Assembly: GCA_016191815.1 (NCBI GenBank)
Contig: JACPVI010000063.1
Location: 41,833 to 105,832 of the forward strand
From: Myxococcales bacterium
Lineage (GTDB): Bacteria; Myxococcota; Myxococcia; Myxococcales; Myxococcaceae
Length of the DNA stretch: 64,000 nt
Reading direction: 5' to 3'
Part shown: positions 1 to 8,690 of the stretch, piece by piece
Layout: every line of letters begins with the position of its first letter
Position numbering within the stretch: position 1 is the stretch's first letter
Position numbers and translations under genes: made by a program
The notes under the pieces: generated by a model
Databases searched by the model: none
The model's input: the letters and a program-made list of their open reading frames with translations, nothing else
Told to the model about the DNA's origin: nothing

Positions 1-473
1 AAGGCGAGAACGTCGATGGGCTTCGTGGCCACCGCGTCCCATGAGCCCGAATTAAGGACCGGCGACCAGCCCGCACCAACCGCGCGGACGCCGGCCGCCT
101 GGTACGCGCGCAGGTCTATCTCCGCATCGCCAACGCCGACGACTTCCTCCGGGCGGAGCGACAGCCTCTTCAGGGCAAGCGCAACGGGCGCTGGGTTCGG
201 CTTCGGCGGGGCGTCGTGATAGGCGATGCAGACCCCGCCCTTGAACCCGTGGTGCGCGACCACCTTGTTGGCGTAGTAGGACACCGAGGTCGTCACGATG
301 GCCCACGGGAGCTCGCGCACACCAAGCTCGCGCATCAGCTCGTCGATCCCCTCGAAGAGCCGCGTTTCGTGAAGACGCGCTACCGCTTCCTTCCAGCGCC
401 TGGCCTCGCGGAGAGCGCGCAGGATCGCCGTGTCCACCAGGGTATCGTCGAGATCGAAGACCACTCCCTTCAA
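1..473 (-). CDS. HAD-superfamily phosphatase, 3' end outside window
   Basis: Reading the complement from a TTG at 473 gives LKGVVFDLDDTLVDT, which is HAD motif I with both catalytic aspartates. A TTS motif II, a lysine in PPKPNP (motif III) and GDAEID (motif IV) follow in order, so all four active-site motifs are present. The layout matches phosphoglycolate phosphatase-like HAD enzymes acting on small phosphorylated substrates in the cytoplasm. The TTG start is chosen because GAGGAG lies about 6 nt upstream and no ATG fits; the frame stays open to base 1, so the C-terminus is missing. It lies 51 nt downstream of a phosphoribosyltransferase on the same strand, so the two are probably one transcript. 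The substrate cannot be inferred. Confidence 0.8.
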   Translation of the reverse strand, partial: MKGVVFDLDDTLVDTAILRALREARRWKEAVARLHETRLFEGIDELMRELGVRELPWAIVTTSVSYYANKVVAHHGFKGGVCIAYHDAPPKPNPAPVALALKRLSLRPEEVVGVGDAEIDLRAYQAAGVRAVGAGWSPVLNSGSWDAVATKPIDVLA

Positions 474-524
474 CAAGACGCGCTCCTCAACGACGGCGGC
501 GCCGCCACGTGGGCGGTGGCAGGT

Positions 525-1232
525 CTACTTCCAGTTCACGAACTCGATGTCCTCGGACGGTCGCCACGCCCGCTCTTTCTGGCCTTCGAGCCACACGATC
601 AGGCTTTTCGCCGATACGACGTCCTGCCCACCGTAGTCGGCGCCGACCGTGTGGGTCGCCGTCATGACCCGAACCTCAGGGGTGAAACCGCCACGCCGGA
701 GCGCGACCATGGCTCCCATCACGTTGGTTCCCGACGACACGACGTCGTCGAGGATAGTGATCGCACAGCCCTTGGGGACCATCTTCAGGTCTACGCTCAG
801 CGAGGTCGCGTGCGTCTCGACGGAGGCGCGCTTGTCGGCGGAGACCGCGTGGGACTTCTGCACGGCGCTGTTGCGCACCAAGACGGGGCCGGCGCCCGCC
901 ACGACCTTGGCCTCGGCCCAGCGCATCGCTACGTCGAACATCGGCCAGGCCCCGCGAGAGGGCGGAGTAGGAGTCACGGCCGACGATGGCATCGGGACCA
1001 CGAACACATCCTTGCCGAGGAACTCGCTCGGGACGTGCTTTCCCATCGCGTCACGGACCAGGTCGGCGAACCACTCCGTCGCGTCTTGATGCTTGCCCGT
1101 TCCGTCGGTGACCTGCCTCCCGTCCTTCAAGGCGTACAACAGCCCCTGAAGGCGTTTCTGCTTCTCGGACTTCGCGTTCGCCTTCGTGAAGTAGGGGAAC
1201 ATCGAGAACGCGTCCAACGTCTGCCTGCTCAT
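525..1232 (-). CDS. Phosphoribosyltransferase-like protein
   Basis: 235 residues. The stretch ITILDDVVSSGTNVMGA (about residues 160-176) is the PRPP-binding loop of type I phosphoribosyltransferases: two acidic residues followed by a small-residue/Thr loop. A VVPMPSS segment near residue 80 resembles the ComF/GntX-like arrangement. It probably binds PRPP; whether it transfers a base or is a regulatory relative is not visible. It is transcribed divergently from helicase cassette 1 (266 nt between starts) and is followed by a HAD phosphatase. PRTase-HAD pairs occur in some conflict and nucleotide-salvage operons, but no named system was recognised. Confidence 0.75.
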   Translation of the reverse strand: MSRQTLDAFSMFPYFTKANAKSEKQKRLQGLLYALKDGRQVTDGTGKHQDATEWFADLVRDAMGKHVPSEFLGKDVFVVPMPSSAVTPTPPSRGAWPMFDVAMRWAEAKVVAGAGPVLVRNSAVQKSHAVSADKRASVETHATSLSVDLKMVPKGCAITILDDVVSSGTNVMGAMVALRRGGFTPEVRVMTATHTVGADYGGQDVVSAKSLIVWLEGQKERAWRPSEDIEFVNWK

Positions 1233-1423
1233 GTCGCTCGCCTCCCGGTCATCCCGGTCTTGATGCTGTTCGGGCGCCGCCTCGCCGCTCTTCCTCGACG
1301 CCTCGGATGGGGTTCTGCCGATCAGCGAGCGCGCGCTTGCGTCGGTGGCACACGCGGGGAAAGTCGGGGGGCATAGATGCCTCTTGGAACGATCGCCGCT
1401 GTACCTGAGGCCGCGCCATTGGA

Positions 1424-1451
1424 TTGAAAGCCTGTCGCCCTTTGGTATAGT
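1424..1451 (+). promoter_or_regulatory. Sigma70-like promoter of cassette 1
   Basis: TTGAAA (1424-1429) and TATAGT (1446-1451) are separated by 16 nt, close to the sigma70 consensus. It points at the HTH gene starting at 1499, leaving a leader of about 40 nt. Confidence 0.6.
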
Positions 1452-1458
1452 CTAGCGA

Positions 1459-1481
1459 CTCTTGGCAACGCCTGGCAAGAG
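1459..1481. promoter_or_regulatory. Inverted repeat, candidate operator of cassette 1
   Basis: CTCTTG (1459-1464) and CAAGAG (1476-1481) form an interrupted inverted repeat right after the promoter -10 box. The position, over the expected transcription start and just upstream of a small HTH gene, suggests autoregulation by that protein. This is inferred from position only. Confidence 0.4.
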
Positions 1482-1498
1482 TTGGAGCCGACGCCACC

Positions 1499-1729
1499 AT
1501 GCCCGACGAAATCCTGACCCTACCCGAAGTCGCCCAGCTCCTGAAGGTGGCGGAGAAGACCGTCTACACGATGGCCCAGAATGCGGAGATCCCGGCATTC
1601 AAGGTCCGTGGCCAGTGGCGCTTCAAGCGAACGGACATCGATCGGTGGATCGAAGAACGCAAGGCGGCCTCGCGTGACGACGAAGGGGGCAGCGATGAGA
1701 AGGGCCCGACGTCGAAGAGGCCGCGATGA
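1499..1729 (+). CDS. Small excisionase/MerR-type HTH protein of cassette 1
   Basis: 76 residues. Residues 5-52 match the excisionase-family DNA-binding domain: LTLPEVAQLLKV, KTVYTMAQ, then FKVRGQWRFKRTDIDRWI, the usual helix-turn-helix plus wing. The ATG overlaps nothing upstream and its stop overlaps the helicase start by 4 nt (1726-1729), so translation is coupled. A close paralogue (77 residues, 29720-29953) heads cassette 2. It probably regulates the cassette by binding near its own promoter. Excision activity is unlikely because no matching integrase is adjacent. Confidence 0.85.
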   Translation: MPDEILTLPEVAQLLKVAEKTVYTMAQNAEIPAFKVRGQWRFKRTDIDRWIEERKAASRDDEGGSDEKGPTSKRPR

Positions 1730-4700
1730 AGGTCAGCGATCTGAAGCCGGGGATCATCGTTCGCGGGCCAATGCTCCCGGAGGCCATCGAGGTACTCGTC
1801 GTCACGCCGCTCGGCGACGTCGTGAAGCTGACGGGCGCTGGTCAAAAGACGGGACAGGTCCATCAGCGCGTGCTCCACCCCGACCAGCTCAAGCTGCTCG
1901 ACGCGACGCCCGAGACCGAGCCGTTCGACGGCGACCCGCTTCACTTCAAACTCGGCGTCGAGGCGGCGCGCCTCGGCCTCGCCTACGAGTACGACCCGTA
2001 CTTCTCGCTGTCGATCGCTCGCGTCGATCCGCTCCCCCACCAACTCGAGGCCGTCTACGACTACTTCCTGAAGCTGCCGCGCATCCGCTTCCTCCTCGCC
2101 GATGATCCAGGCGCCGGCAAGACGATCATGGCGGGGCTGCTTCTCAAGGAGCTGAAGGTCCGCGGCCTCGTGACCCGCACGCTGATCGTCGCGCCGGCGA
2201 ACCTCACGTTCCAGTGGCAGCGCGAGCTCAAGGACAAGTTCCGCGAGCAGTTCGACGTCATGCGCGGCGAGGTGCTGCGGACCCAGTACGGCCAGAATCC
2301 CTGGCAGGAGCGGAACCAGGTCGTCACCTCGGTCTCGTGGATCTCTCGCGTCGAGGATGCCAAAGAGAGCCTGCTCCGCTCGTCGTGGGACCTCGTCATC
2401 GTCGACGAGGCGCACAAGATGAGCGCCTACAGCTCGGACAAGAAGACGCTCGCCTTCCAGATAGGCGAGGCGCTCTCGCAGCGCACCGACCACTTCCTGT
2501 TGATGACCGCGACGCCGCACAAGGGCGACCCGGAGAACTTCCGCCTGTTCCTGAGCCTGCTTGATCGCGACGTGTACGGCGACGTGAAGAGCCTCGAAGA
2601 GGCGATGCGCCGCCACGAGGCGCCCTTCTACCTACGTCGCCTGAAGGAGGCTCTGGTTTCGTTCCCCGACCCCGAGACCGGCGAGGTGAAGAAGCTGTTC
2701 ACGAACCGCGACGTCCGGACGACAAAGTTCGAGCTCGACGGCGACGAATTCGACTTCTACGACGCGCTCACCCGCTACGTCGAGGACCAGTCCATCAAGG
2801 CCGCCGCTGCCGAGAACGTGCAGGCGAACATCCTCTCGTTCCAGATGGCAATGCTGCAGCGCCGGTTCGCATCGAGCATGTACGCCGTCCGGCGGAGCCT
2901 CGAGCGCATGCGCGACAAGCGAAAGCGGATCCTCGAAGACCCGGAGCGCTACCGGCAGGAGCAAATCGATCGGCGGCTGCCCGACGACTTCGACGACCTG
3001 CCCGAGGACGAGCAGTCGAAGATCATGACTAACGCCGAGGAGACGGTCCTGGCCGTCGACCCGGTTTCGCTTCGTGACGAGATCCAGCGGATCGACAAGC
3101 TCGTCGACCAGGCGCGCGGGCTGGAGAAGCGCGAGATCGAGTCGAAGCTCAAGAAGCTCCGCCAGGTGCTGAACGAGCAGCACATCTTCAAGGACCCGCG
3201 GATGAAGCTCCTCGTTTTCACCGAGCACAAGGACACGCTCGACTACCTCGCGGGCGATGGCCGCGACGGTCGCCCCCTCGGGAAGCTGCGAGAGTGGGGG
3301 CTGAGCGTCACCCAGATTCACGGCGGCCTCCCGATCGGCGATCGCGACACGCCGAACACGCGCATCTACGCCGAGCGCGAGTTCCGCGAGGACTGCCAGG
3401 TGCTCGTGGCCACCGAGGCGGCCGGCGAGGGCATTAATCTCCAGTTCTGCTGGCTGATGATCAACTACGACATCCCATGGAACCCTGTACGCCTCGAGCA
3501 GCGCATGGGCCGCATCCACCGCTACGGGCAGCAGAAGGACTGCCTCATCTTCAACTTCGCTGCGGTGAACACGCGCGAAGGCCGCGTGCTCGAAAAGCTC
3601 CTGATGCGGCTCGCGGAGATCAAGGAGGAACTCGGGACGGACAAGGTCTTCGACGTCGTCGGTGAGATGCTGCCGTCGAACCTGCTCGAGAAGATGTTCC
3701 GCGAGATGTACGCGAAGAGAATCAGCGAGAGCAACATCGCCGATCGCATCGTGCACGACATCGATCCCGAGCGCTTCAAGCGCATCACGGGCTCGACGCT
3801 CGAGGGGCTCGCGAAGAAGGAGCTGAACCTCTCGGCGCTCGTCGGCAAATCGGTGGAAGCGAAGGAGCGGCGACTCGTTCCCGAGGTGGTGGAGGACTTC
3901 TTCACCGTGGCGGGGCCCATCGCGGGAGTCCACCCATCGCCCGTCCGAGGGAAGGACCATGTCTATCGCGTCGGGAAGGTGCCGAAGACGCTGAGCGCGA
4001 TCGGTGAGCGCCTCGAGCCGCGGTTCGGCAAACTCGGGCGCGAGTACCAGCGCGTCGTCTTCGACAAACGGCTGCTCGGTGACGACGCCACGCTCGAGTG
4101 GGTGACGCCGGGACACCCGCTGTTCGAGGTCGTTCGCAGTGACGTCTCCGATCGCGTCAGCGATGATCTTCGCCGGGGTGCCGTGCTCTGGGACTTGCAC
4201 GCCAAGGCGCCCTACCGCCTCGACCTATACGCCGCGTCGATCAAGGACGGTCGCGGCAACACGCTGCACAAGAAGCTCTTCGTTGTGCGAGCCGATCCAG
4301 ACGGGACGCTCACGCTCCGCCAGCCGACGCTGTTCCTCGACCTGATCCCGTCCGCGAAGGGGACTCTGTCACCGACCCTGGCCGCGCTTCCCGATCGCGA
4401 TGCTGTCGAGGTCCACCTCGTGAATCAGGCGCTCAACCCGTTTCTCTCCGAGGTCGCGGACCAGCGCACGAAGGAAAACCGGATCGTGCGCGAGCACATC
4501 GAGATCTCGCTGCAGGAGCTCATCAACCGGCAGCAGATCGCGCTCGCCGAGCTGCTCAACCGCCGCGTCGGCGGCGAAAACATCCCTGGGCTCGAGGGCA
4601 ACATCAAGCAGGCGGAGGACCACCTCGACGAGCTCAACGCCCGCCTCGACAGGCGCCGGCAAGAGCTCGAGATGGAGCGCCACTGCTCGATCGGCGACGT

Positions 4701-5163
4701 CCAGCACATGGGTCGGGCCTGGGTGATGCCGCATCCAGATCGCGGGGCGCCTGGCATCGCGCCCATGGTGAGCGACCCCGAGATCGAGAAGATCGCCGTG
4801 CGCATCGCGATGGAGCACGAGCGGGCGCGCGGGTGGGTGGTCGAGAGCGTCGAGAACGAGAACCGCGGCTACGACCTGCTCTCGAAAAGGCCGCACCCCT
4901 CCGAGCCGGGCGTCTTCGTGCAGGCCCGCTTCATCGAGGTGAAGGGCCGTGCCGGCGTCGGCGAGGTCGCGCTGACCGCGAACGAATATCGGACCGCGCA
5001 GCGGCTCGGTGAGGACTTCTGGCTGTACGTCGTCTTCGACTGCGCCAGGACGCCGGCCCTGAACGCCATCCAGGACCCGGCCAAGCTCGGATGGGAACCG
5101 GTGGTGAAGGTCGAGCACTACCACGTGACGGCGAAGGCGATTCTGGAGGCAGCGCGTGGCTGA
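1726..5163 (+). CDS. SNF2-like helicase with C-terminal DUF3883 domain (cassette 1)
   Basis: 1145 residues. Helicase motifs are all visible: Walker A DPGAGKT (Lys132), DEAH box (Asp227), TATPHKG (motif III), and the C-lobe motifs ATEAAGEGINLQ and RMGRIHRYGQ. The middle (about 650-1020) is long and partly coiled-coil. The last 100 residues hold a DUF3883-type domain with GYDLLS and FIEVKG (Glu1071, Lys1073), a PD-(D/E)xK-like active-site pattern. In prokaryotic defence operons such enzymes translocate on or remodel DNA, often with a methyltransferase and an ATPase, as here. Overlaps with both neighbours (4 and 8 nt) make a tight operon. It is paralogous to 26101-29679. Confidence 0.9.
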   Translation: MKVSDLKPGIIVRGPMLPEAIEVLVVTPLGDVVKLTGAGQKTGQVHQRVLHPDQLKLLDATPETEPFDGDPLHFKLGVEAARLGLAYEYDPYFSLSIARVDPLPHQLEAVYDYFLKLPRIRFLLADDPGAGKTIMAGLLLKELKVRGLVTRTLIVAPANLTFQWQRELKDKFREQFDVMRGEVLRTQYGQNPWQERNQVVTSVSWISRVEDAKESLLRSSWDLVIVDEAHKMSAYSSDKKTLAFQIGEALSQRTDHFLLMTATPHKGDPENFRLFLSLLDRDVYGDVKSLEEAMRRHEAPFYLRRLKEALVSFPDPETGEVKKLFTNRDVRTTKFELDGDEFDFYDALTRYVEDQSIKAAAAENVQANILSFQMAMLQRRFASSMYAVRRSLERMRDKRKRILEDPERYRQEQIDRRLPDDFDDLPEDEQSKIMTNAEETVLAVDPVSLRDEIQRIDKLVDQARGLEKREIESKLKKLRQVLNEQHIFKDPRMKLLVFTEHKDTLDYLAGDGRDGRPLGKLREWGLSVTQIHGGLPIGDRDTPNTRIYAEREFREDCQVLVATEAAGEGINLQFCWLMINYDIPWNPVRLEQRMGRIHRYGQQKDCLIFNFAAVNTREGRVLEKLLMRLAEIKEELGTDKVFDVVGEMLPSNLLEKMFREMYAKRISESNIADRIVHDIDPERFKRITGSTLEGLAKKELNLSALVGKSVEAKERRLVPEVVEDFFTVAGPIAGVHPSPVRGKDHVYRVGKVPKTLSAIGERLEPRFGKLGREYQRVVFDKRLLGDDATLEWVTPGHPLFEVVRSDVSDRVSDDLRRGAVLWDLHAKAPYRLDLYAASIKDGRGNTLHKKLFVVRADPDGTLTLRQPTLFLDLIPSAKGTLSPTLAALPDRDAVEVHLVNQALNPFLSEVADQRTKENRIVREHIEISLQELINRQQIALAELLNRRVGGENIPGLEGNIKQAEDHLDELNARLDRRRQELEMERHCSIGDVQHMGRAWVMPHPDRGAPGIAPMVSDPEIEKIAVRIAMEHERARGWVVESVENENRGYDLLSKRPHPSEPGVFVQARFIEVKGRAGVGEVALTANEYRTAQRLGEDFWLYVVFDCARTPALNAIQDPAKLGWEPVVKVEHYHVTAKAILEAARG

Positions 5164-8086
5164 GGCTCAGAAGTACCCGAAGCGGCTGATCGAAGTTGAT
5201 CTGCCGATCCGCAAGATCTCAGACAACGCTCGATCTGAGCGTTCGACCGGACCGATCTCGACCCTCCACCTGTGGTGGGCGCGCCGCCCTCTCGCCGCGT
5301 GCCGCGCTGTCATACTCGCATCCGCTCTCCCTGACCCCGCGGACTCGCGTTGCACCGACACGTTCCGCACATCAGCCGCTGCCATCCTGCGCGAACATGG
5401 CTTTATGCGTGAGAGTACCGATGGTACCGATGACGTTCACGCGCTACGGGCAGGCCTGCTCGAGTTGGTTGGAATCATTTCGGATCGGAAGGCGGCAGAA
5501 GACCAACGCTTCCTCCGGCCGGCACGGCTGCTGATCGGCGCGGCAGCGAAAGAGCTCGGGGAGGAGAACCTCGTCCTTGCCGACCCGTTCGCTGGAGGGG
5601 GCGCCATTCCCGTCGAGGCTGCGCGCCTCGGGGTCCGAGCAATCGCTTCTGATCTGAACCCCATCCCTATCGTGCTCAACCGTCTTCTCGTCGAAGCGGT
5701 GCCTCGCTTCGGCGCCCAGCAGCTCTCAGCAGCAATTGAGGACGCATCTCGGCAGGTCGAACAGCGAGCGAAGGCACGGCTCGCAGAGGTACATCCTGCG
5801 GAGAAGAATGGGCACGCTATCGCCTACCTGTGGGCCCGCACGATCCGTTGCGAGGGGCCTGGCTGTGGGATCGAACTACCCCTCGTGCGATCGTACTGGC
5901 TGGACAAGAAGTCGGCCAGCAAGGCTCGGTTGCAGCTGGCCTCGAAGACGGGAGAGCTTGTATTCGCCGTCGCTCAAGGTAGTGGCGCCGGCGAGGGAAT
6001 CATGCGTGGCGGCTCCGCGAGCTGCCCCGCATGCGGATTCACCACCGCCAACACTGCTCTCCGAGCGCAGCTTGCAATGCGTCGTGGAGGGGCTCGGGAC
6101 GCGCGTCTACTTGCTGTGGCCACAACTGACGCGTCGGGACGTGGGCGCCGCTTCCGTACGCCGACCGCCGCCGATCATACGGCATTCGAGCTCGCAGCCG
6201 AGCGCCTGGCAAACCTTCCCGATGGAGCACTGCCTACCGAGTTGGTGAGCGAGCTGAGGCCGTCTCCAAACGCACGGGGACTCTCGGCAATCACGCGCAT
6301 CGGAGTTCGTGAGTTTCAGGATCTCTTTACGGCCAGGCAGGCGTACTGCTTGGCCGTATTCCTTGACGAGATTCAGCGAGCAGAGGGTGAGTTCGCGCAG
6401 CGCCACGAGAAAGTCCTCGTCGATGCTGTTGTCCTGGGCCTCGCGGCCGCACTCGGGCGATGCGCCGATCACTGGAATTCCTGCTGCACATGGAACCCTA
6501 CCGGGTTGAAGCTCCAGCAAATGTTCAAGCGCCAGGCGATCCCGGTCGTCTGGGACTTCTGCGAAGCAAACCCATTCGGTGGCTCCGTTGGCTCTTGGGA
6601 CTCCGCAGTAGAGTGCGTCACGAGTGCCCTGAAGAACGCAGGGCATGCCGCCGTCCAGGGAACGGTTCTTCAGGCTGACGCCGGGAAGCACCCACTGCCC
6701 GACGACGCGGTAGACATCCTCTTCACCGATCCCCCGTACTACGACTCCGTTCCTTACGCGGACCTCTCCGACTTCTTCTACGTCTGGCATAGGAGGCTGC
6801 TGCGCAGGCGCTTCCCGGACCTCTTCGACCGGGAACTCACGCCCAAGGACGAGGAGGCAATCTGGAACCCGTCGCGGACGCACGTCCCTTCGGGACAGCC
6901 GAAGAACAAGGAGTTCTACGAGGCAAAGATGCGCGACAGCCTCGCTGAAGCGAGGCGCGTCACGAAGCCGTCCGGCATCGGCATCGTCGTCTTCGCGCAC
7001 AAGTCGACTGCGGGCTGGGAAGCGATTCTGTCGGCGCTGGTAGATGCAGGCTGGGTGGCCACTGCATCGTGGCCCCTCGATACGGAGCTTGGCACCCGGA
7101 TGAATGCCATGGGCACGGCCTCGCTCGCTTCGTCGGTTCACATCGTTTGTCGTCCGCGTGAGACGGAGGACGGGAATCTCGACAAGACGAGTGTTGGGGA
7201 CTGGCGCGAGGTATTGCGAGAGCTGCCTACCCGAATGCACGAGTGGCTTCCGCGCCTCGCGTCCGAGGGGATCGTCGGAGCTGACGCAATCTTCGCGTGC
7301 CTTGGCCCTGCCCTGGAGATCTTCTCGAAGCACGCCCGTGTGGAGAAGGTGTCCGGTGAAGGCGTCGCCTTGAAGGAGTATCTGGAGCAGGTCTGGGCCG
7401 CAGTCTCGAAGGAAGCGCTGTCGATGATCTTCAACGACGCCGATACCGTTGGCCTCGAGGAAGATGCGCGGCTAACGGCCATGTGGCTGTGGACGCTCGT
7501 TGCGGCGCGGTCGCCTACTGCGACGGAAGACGTGTCGGGCGAGGACTCCGACGAGGAGGCGGAAGAGAGTGACGAGGACGTCAAGGCCACGGGTGCAGCG
7601 TCTGGCTTTTCGCTCGAGTACGACACCGCTCGCAAGATCGCGCAGGGGCTCGGTGCGCGTTTGGACGAACTCCACCACGTCGCCGAGATCAAGGGCGACA
7701 AGGCGCGCCTCCTCGCGGTTGTCGAGCGCACCAAGCACTTGTTCGGCAAGGCGGAGGGTGTGCCGACGGCGAAGAAGGCCGCGAAGAAGAAGCAGATGAC
7801 GCTCTTCGCCGAGCTTGAACAGGCCGCCGAAGTGCAGGGCTGGGGCGAGGTCGGGGCACCGAAGGCCGCCACGACTACGCTAGATCGCGTCCACCAGGCG
7901 ATGCTCCTCTTCGGTGCCGGCCGCGGCGAGGCGATGAAGCGCTTCCTCGTCGAGGAAGGCGTTGGGAAGCAGGCCCAGTTCTGGAAGCTCGCGCAGTCTC
8001 TCTCCGCGCTCTACCCGAGCGGATCAGACGAGAAGCGCTGGGTTGACGGCCTCCTCGCGCGCAAGAAGGGGCTGGGCTTCGGATGA
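5156..8086 (+). CDS. DUF1156-type adenine DNA methyltransferase (cassette 1)
   Basis: 976 residues; GTG start at 5156 overlapping the helicase stop. The N-terminus (LIEVDLPIRKIS, then [14 protein letters not shown]) is the DUF1156 signature seen in PglXI-like enzymes. DPFAGGG (from Asp143) is the AdoMet-binding motif I and DPPYYD (525-530) is the catalytic motif IV of N6-adenine methyltransferases. Paired cysteines near residues 240 and 285 (CEGPGC, CPACGF) fit a zinc ribbon. The C-terminus has a Glu/Asp-rich linker and Lys-rich stretch (about 785-880). It probably marks self DNA for the cassette. The gene after it overlaps by 4 nt. Confidence 0.9.
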   Translation: MAEAQKYPKRLIEVDLPIRKISDNARSERSTGPISTLHLWWARRPLAACRAVILASALPDPADSRCTDTFRTSAAAILREHGFMRESTDGTDDVHALRAGLLELVGIISDRKAAEDQRFLRPARLLIGAAAKELGEENLVLADPFAGGGAIPVEAARLGVRAIASDLNPIPIVLNRLLVEAVPRFGAQQLSAAIEDASRQVEQRAKARLAEVHPAEKNGHAIAYLWARTIRCEGPGCGIELPLVRSYWLDKKSASKARLQLASKTGELVFAVAQGSGAGEGIMRGGSASCPACGFTTANTALRAQLAMRRGGARDARLLAVATTDASGRGRRFRTPTAADHTAFELAAERLANLPDGALPTELVSELRPSPNARGLSAITRIGVREFQDLFTARQAYCLAVFLDEIQRAEGEFAQRHEKVLVDAVVLGLAAALGRCADHWNSCCTWNPTGLKLQQMFKRQAIPVVWDFCEANPFGGSVGSWDSAVECVTSALKNAGHAAVQGTVLQADAGKHPLPDDAVDILFTDPPYYDSVPYADLSDFFYVWHRRLLRRRFPDLFDRELTPKDEEAIWNPSRTHVPSGQPKNKEFYEAKMRDSLAEARRVTKPSGIGIVVFAHKSTAGWEAILSALVDAGWVATASWPLDTELGTRMNAMGTASLASSVHIVCRPRETEDGNLDKTSVGDWREVLRELPTRMHEWLPRLASEGIVGADAIFACLGPALEIFSKHARVEKVSGEGVALKEYLEQVWAAVSKEALSMIFNDADTVGLEEDARLTAMWLWTLVAARSPTATEDVSGEDSDEEAEESDEDVKATGAASGFSLEYDTARKIAQGLGARLDELHHVAEIKGDKARLLAVVERTKHLFGKAEGVPTAKKAAKKKQMTLFAELEQAAEVQGWGEVGAPKAATTTLDRVHQAMLLFGAGRGEAMKRFLVEEGVGKQAQFWKLAQSLSALYPSGSDEKRWVDGLLARKKGLGFG

Positions 8087-8676
8087 CAGGACTGGCGACG
8101 AAGTGGGCGTCGCAGTTCTACGCGACGCTCGGAGACGACCGGCCAGCAGCCGAGGAGCTGCGGGATGCATCGCTCCGTTCCGATCTCATGCGATGGACGG
8201 CGACGCTCACCGGGATCGTGGTCCGTTCGTTCGAGCAGCTCGGACTGGCTGCTGCGGGGAAGGGATATCGGTGCTCAGTTCTCCCGGTGAAGCGGAACGA
8301 GTACCTCGCGCAAGACGTGATGGCGTTCCCGTCGGCCGGCAACGGATGGCGCTTTCCGGCTGCCGTTTGCGAACTCGAGAACTCGGCGGACGGCGACCTC
8401 GTGGCCTACTCCCTCTGGAAGGTGCTCTGCGTTCGCTGCGGGCTTCGCGTCGTCTTCTGCTACCGCCCCGACCCTGCTGCAGGCCCGTCATTTGTCTCGG
8501 CGCTCGCGAGCAATGTCGTCGATGCGATGCCCATCGCCGAGCGTGCCGCGCTCGACGGCGAGACGCTTGTCGTCGTCGGCTCGCGCAACGAGTCCAGCAC
8601 CTTCCCCTACGGCTTCTTCCAGGCGTGGAAGCTCAACTCCAACACGGGGCGTTTCGAGCGCTTCGCGCGGCAGTGA
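8083..8676 (+). CDS. Small putative nuclease-fold protein of cassette 1
   Basis: 197 residues, overlapping the methyltransferase stop (ATGA). No family is recognised with certainty. The segment AAVCELENS...AYSLWKVLCV (about residues 101-125) has acidic residues at the end of a predicted strand followed by a helix with Lys, a layout reminiscent of PD-(D/E)xK nucleases, with ELEN replacing the usual ExK. No signal peptide or membrane segment is seen. It sits between the methyltransferase and the DUF499 ATPase. Cassette 2 has a different small protein (25469-26104) in a shifted position, which may be a functional counterpart. Confidence 0.6.
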   Translation: MTGLATKWASQFYATLGDDRPAAEELRDASLRSDLMRWTATLTGIVVRSFEQLGLAAAGKGYRCSVLPVKRNEYLAQDVMAFPSAGNGWRFPAAVCELENSADGDLVAYSLWKVLCVRCGLRVVFCYRPDPAAGPSFVSALASNVVDAMPIAERAALDGETLVVVGSRNESSTFPYGFFQAWKLNSNTGRFERFARQ

Positions 8677-8690
8677 AAGGCGAGAACAAC

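Noticed and set aside
2632..4200. Long minus-strand frame (522 codons) across the cassette 1 helicase
   Set aside because: Antisense to a helicase with complete motifs; translation is Val/Leu/Arg-rich noise, typical of GC-rich shadow frames.
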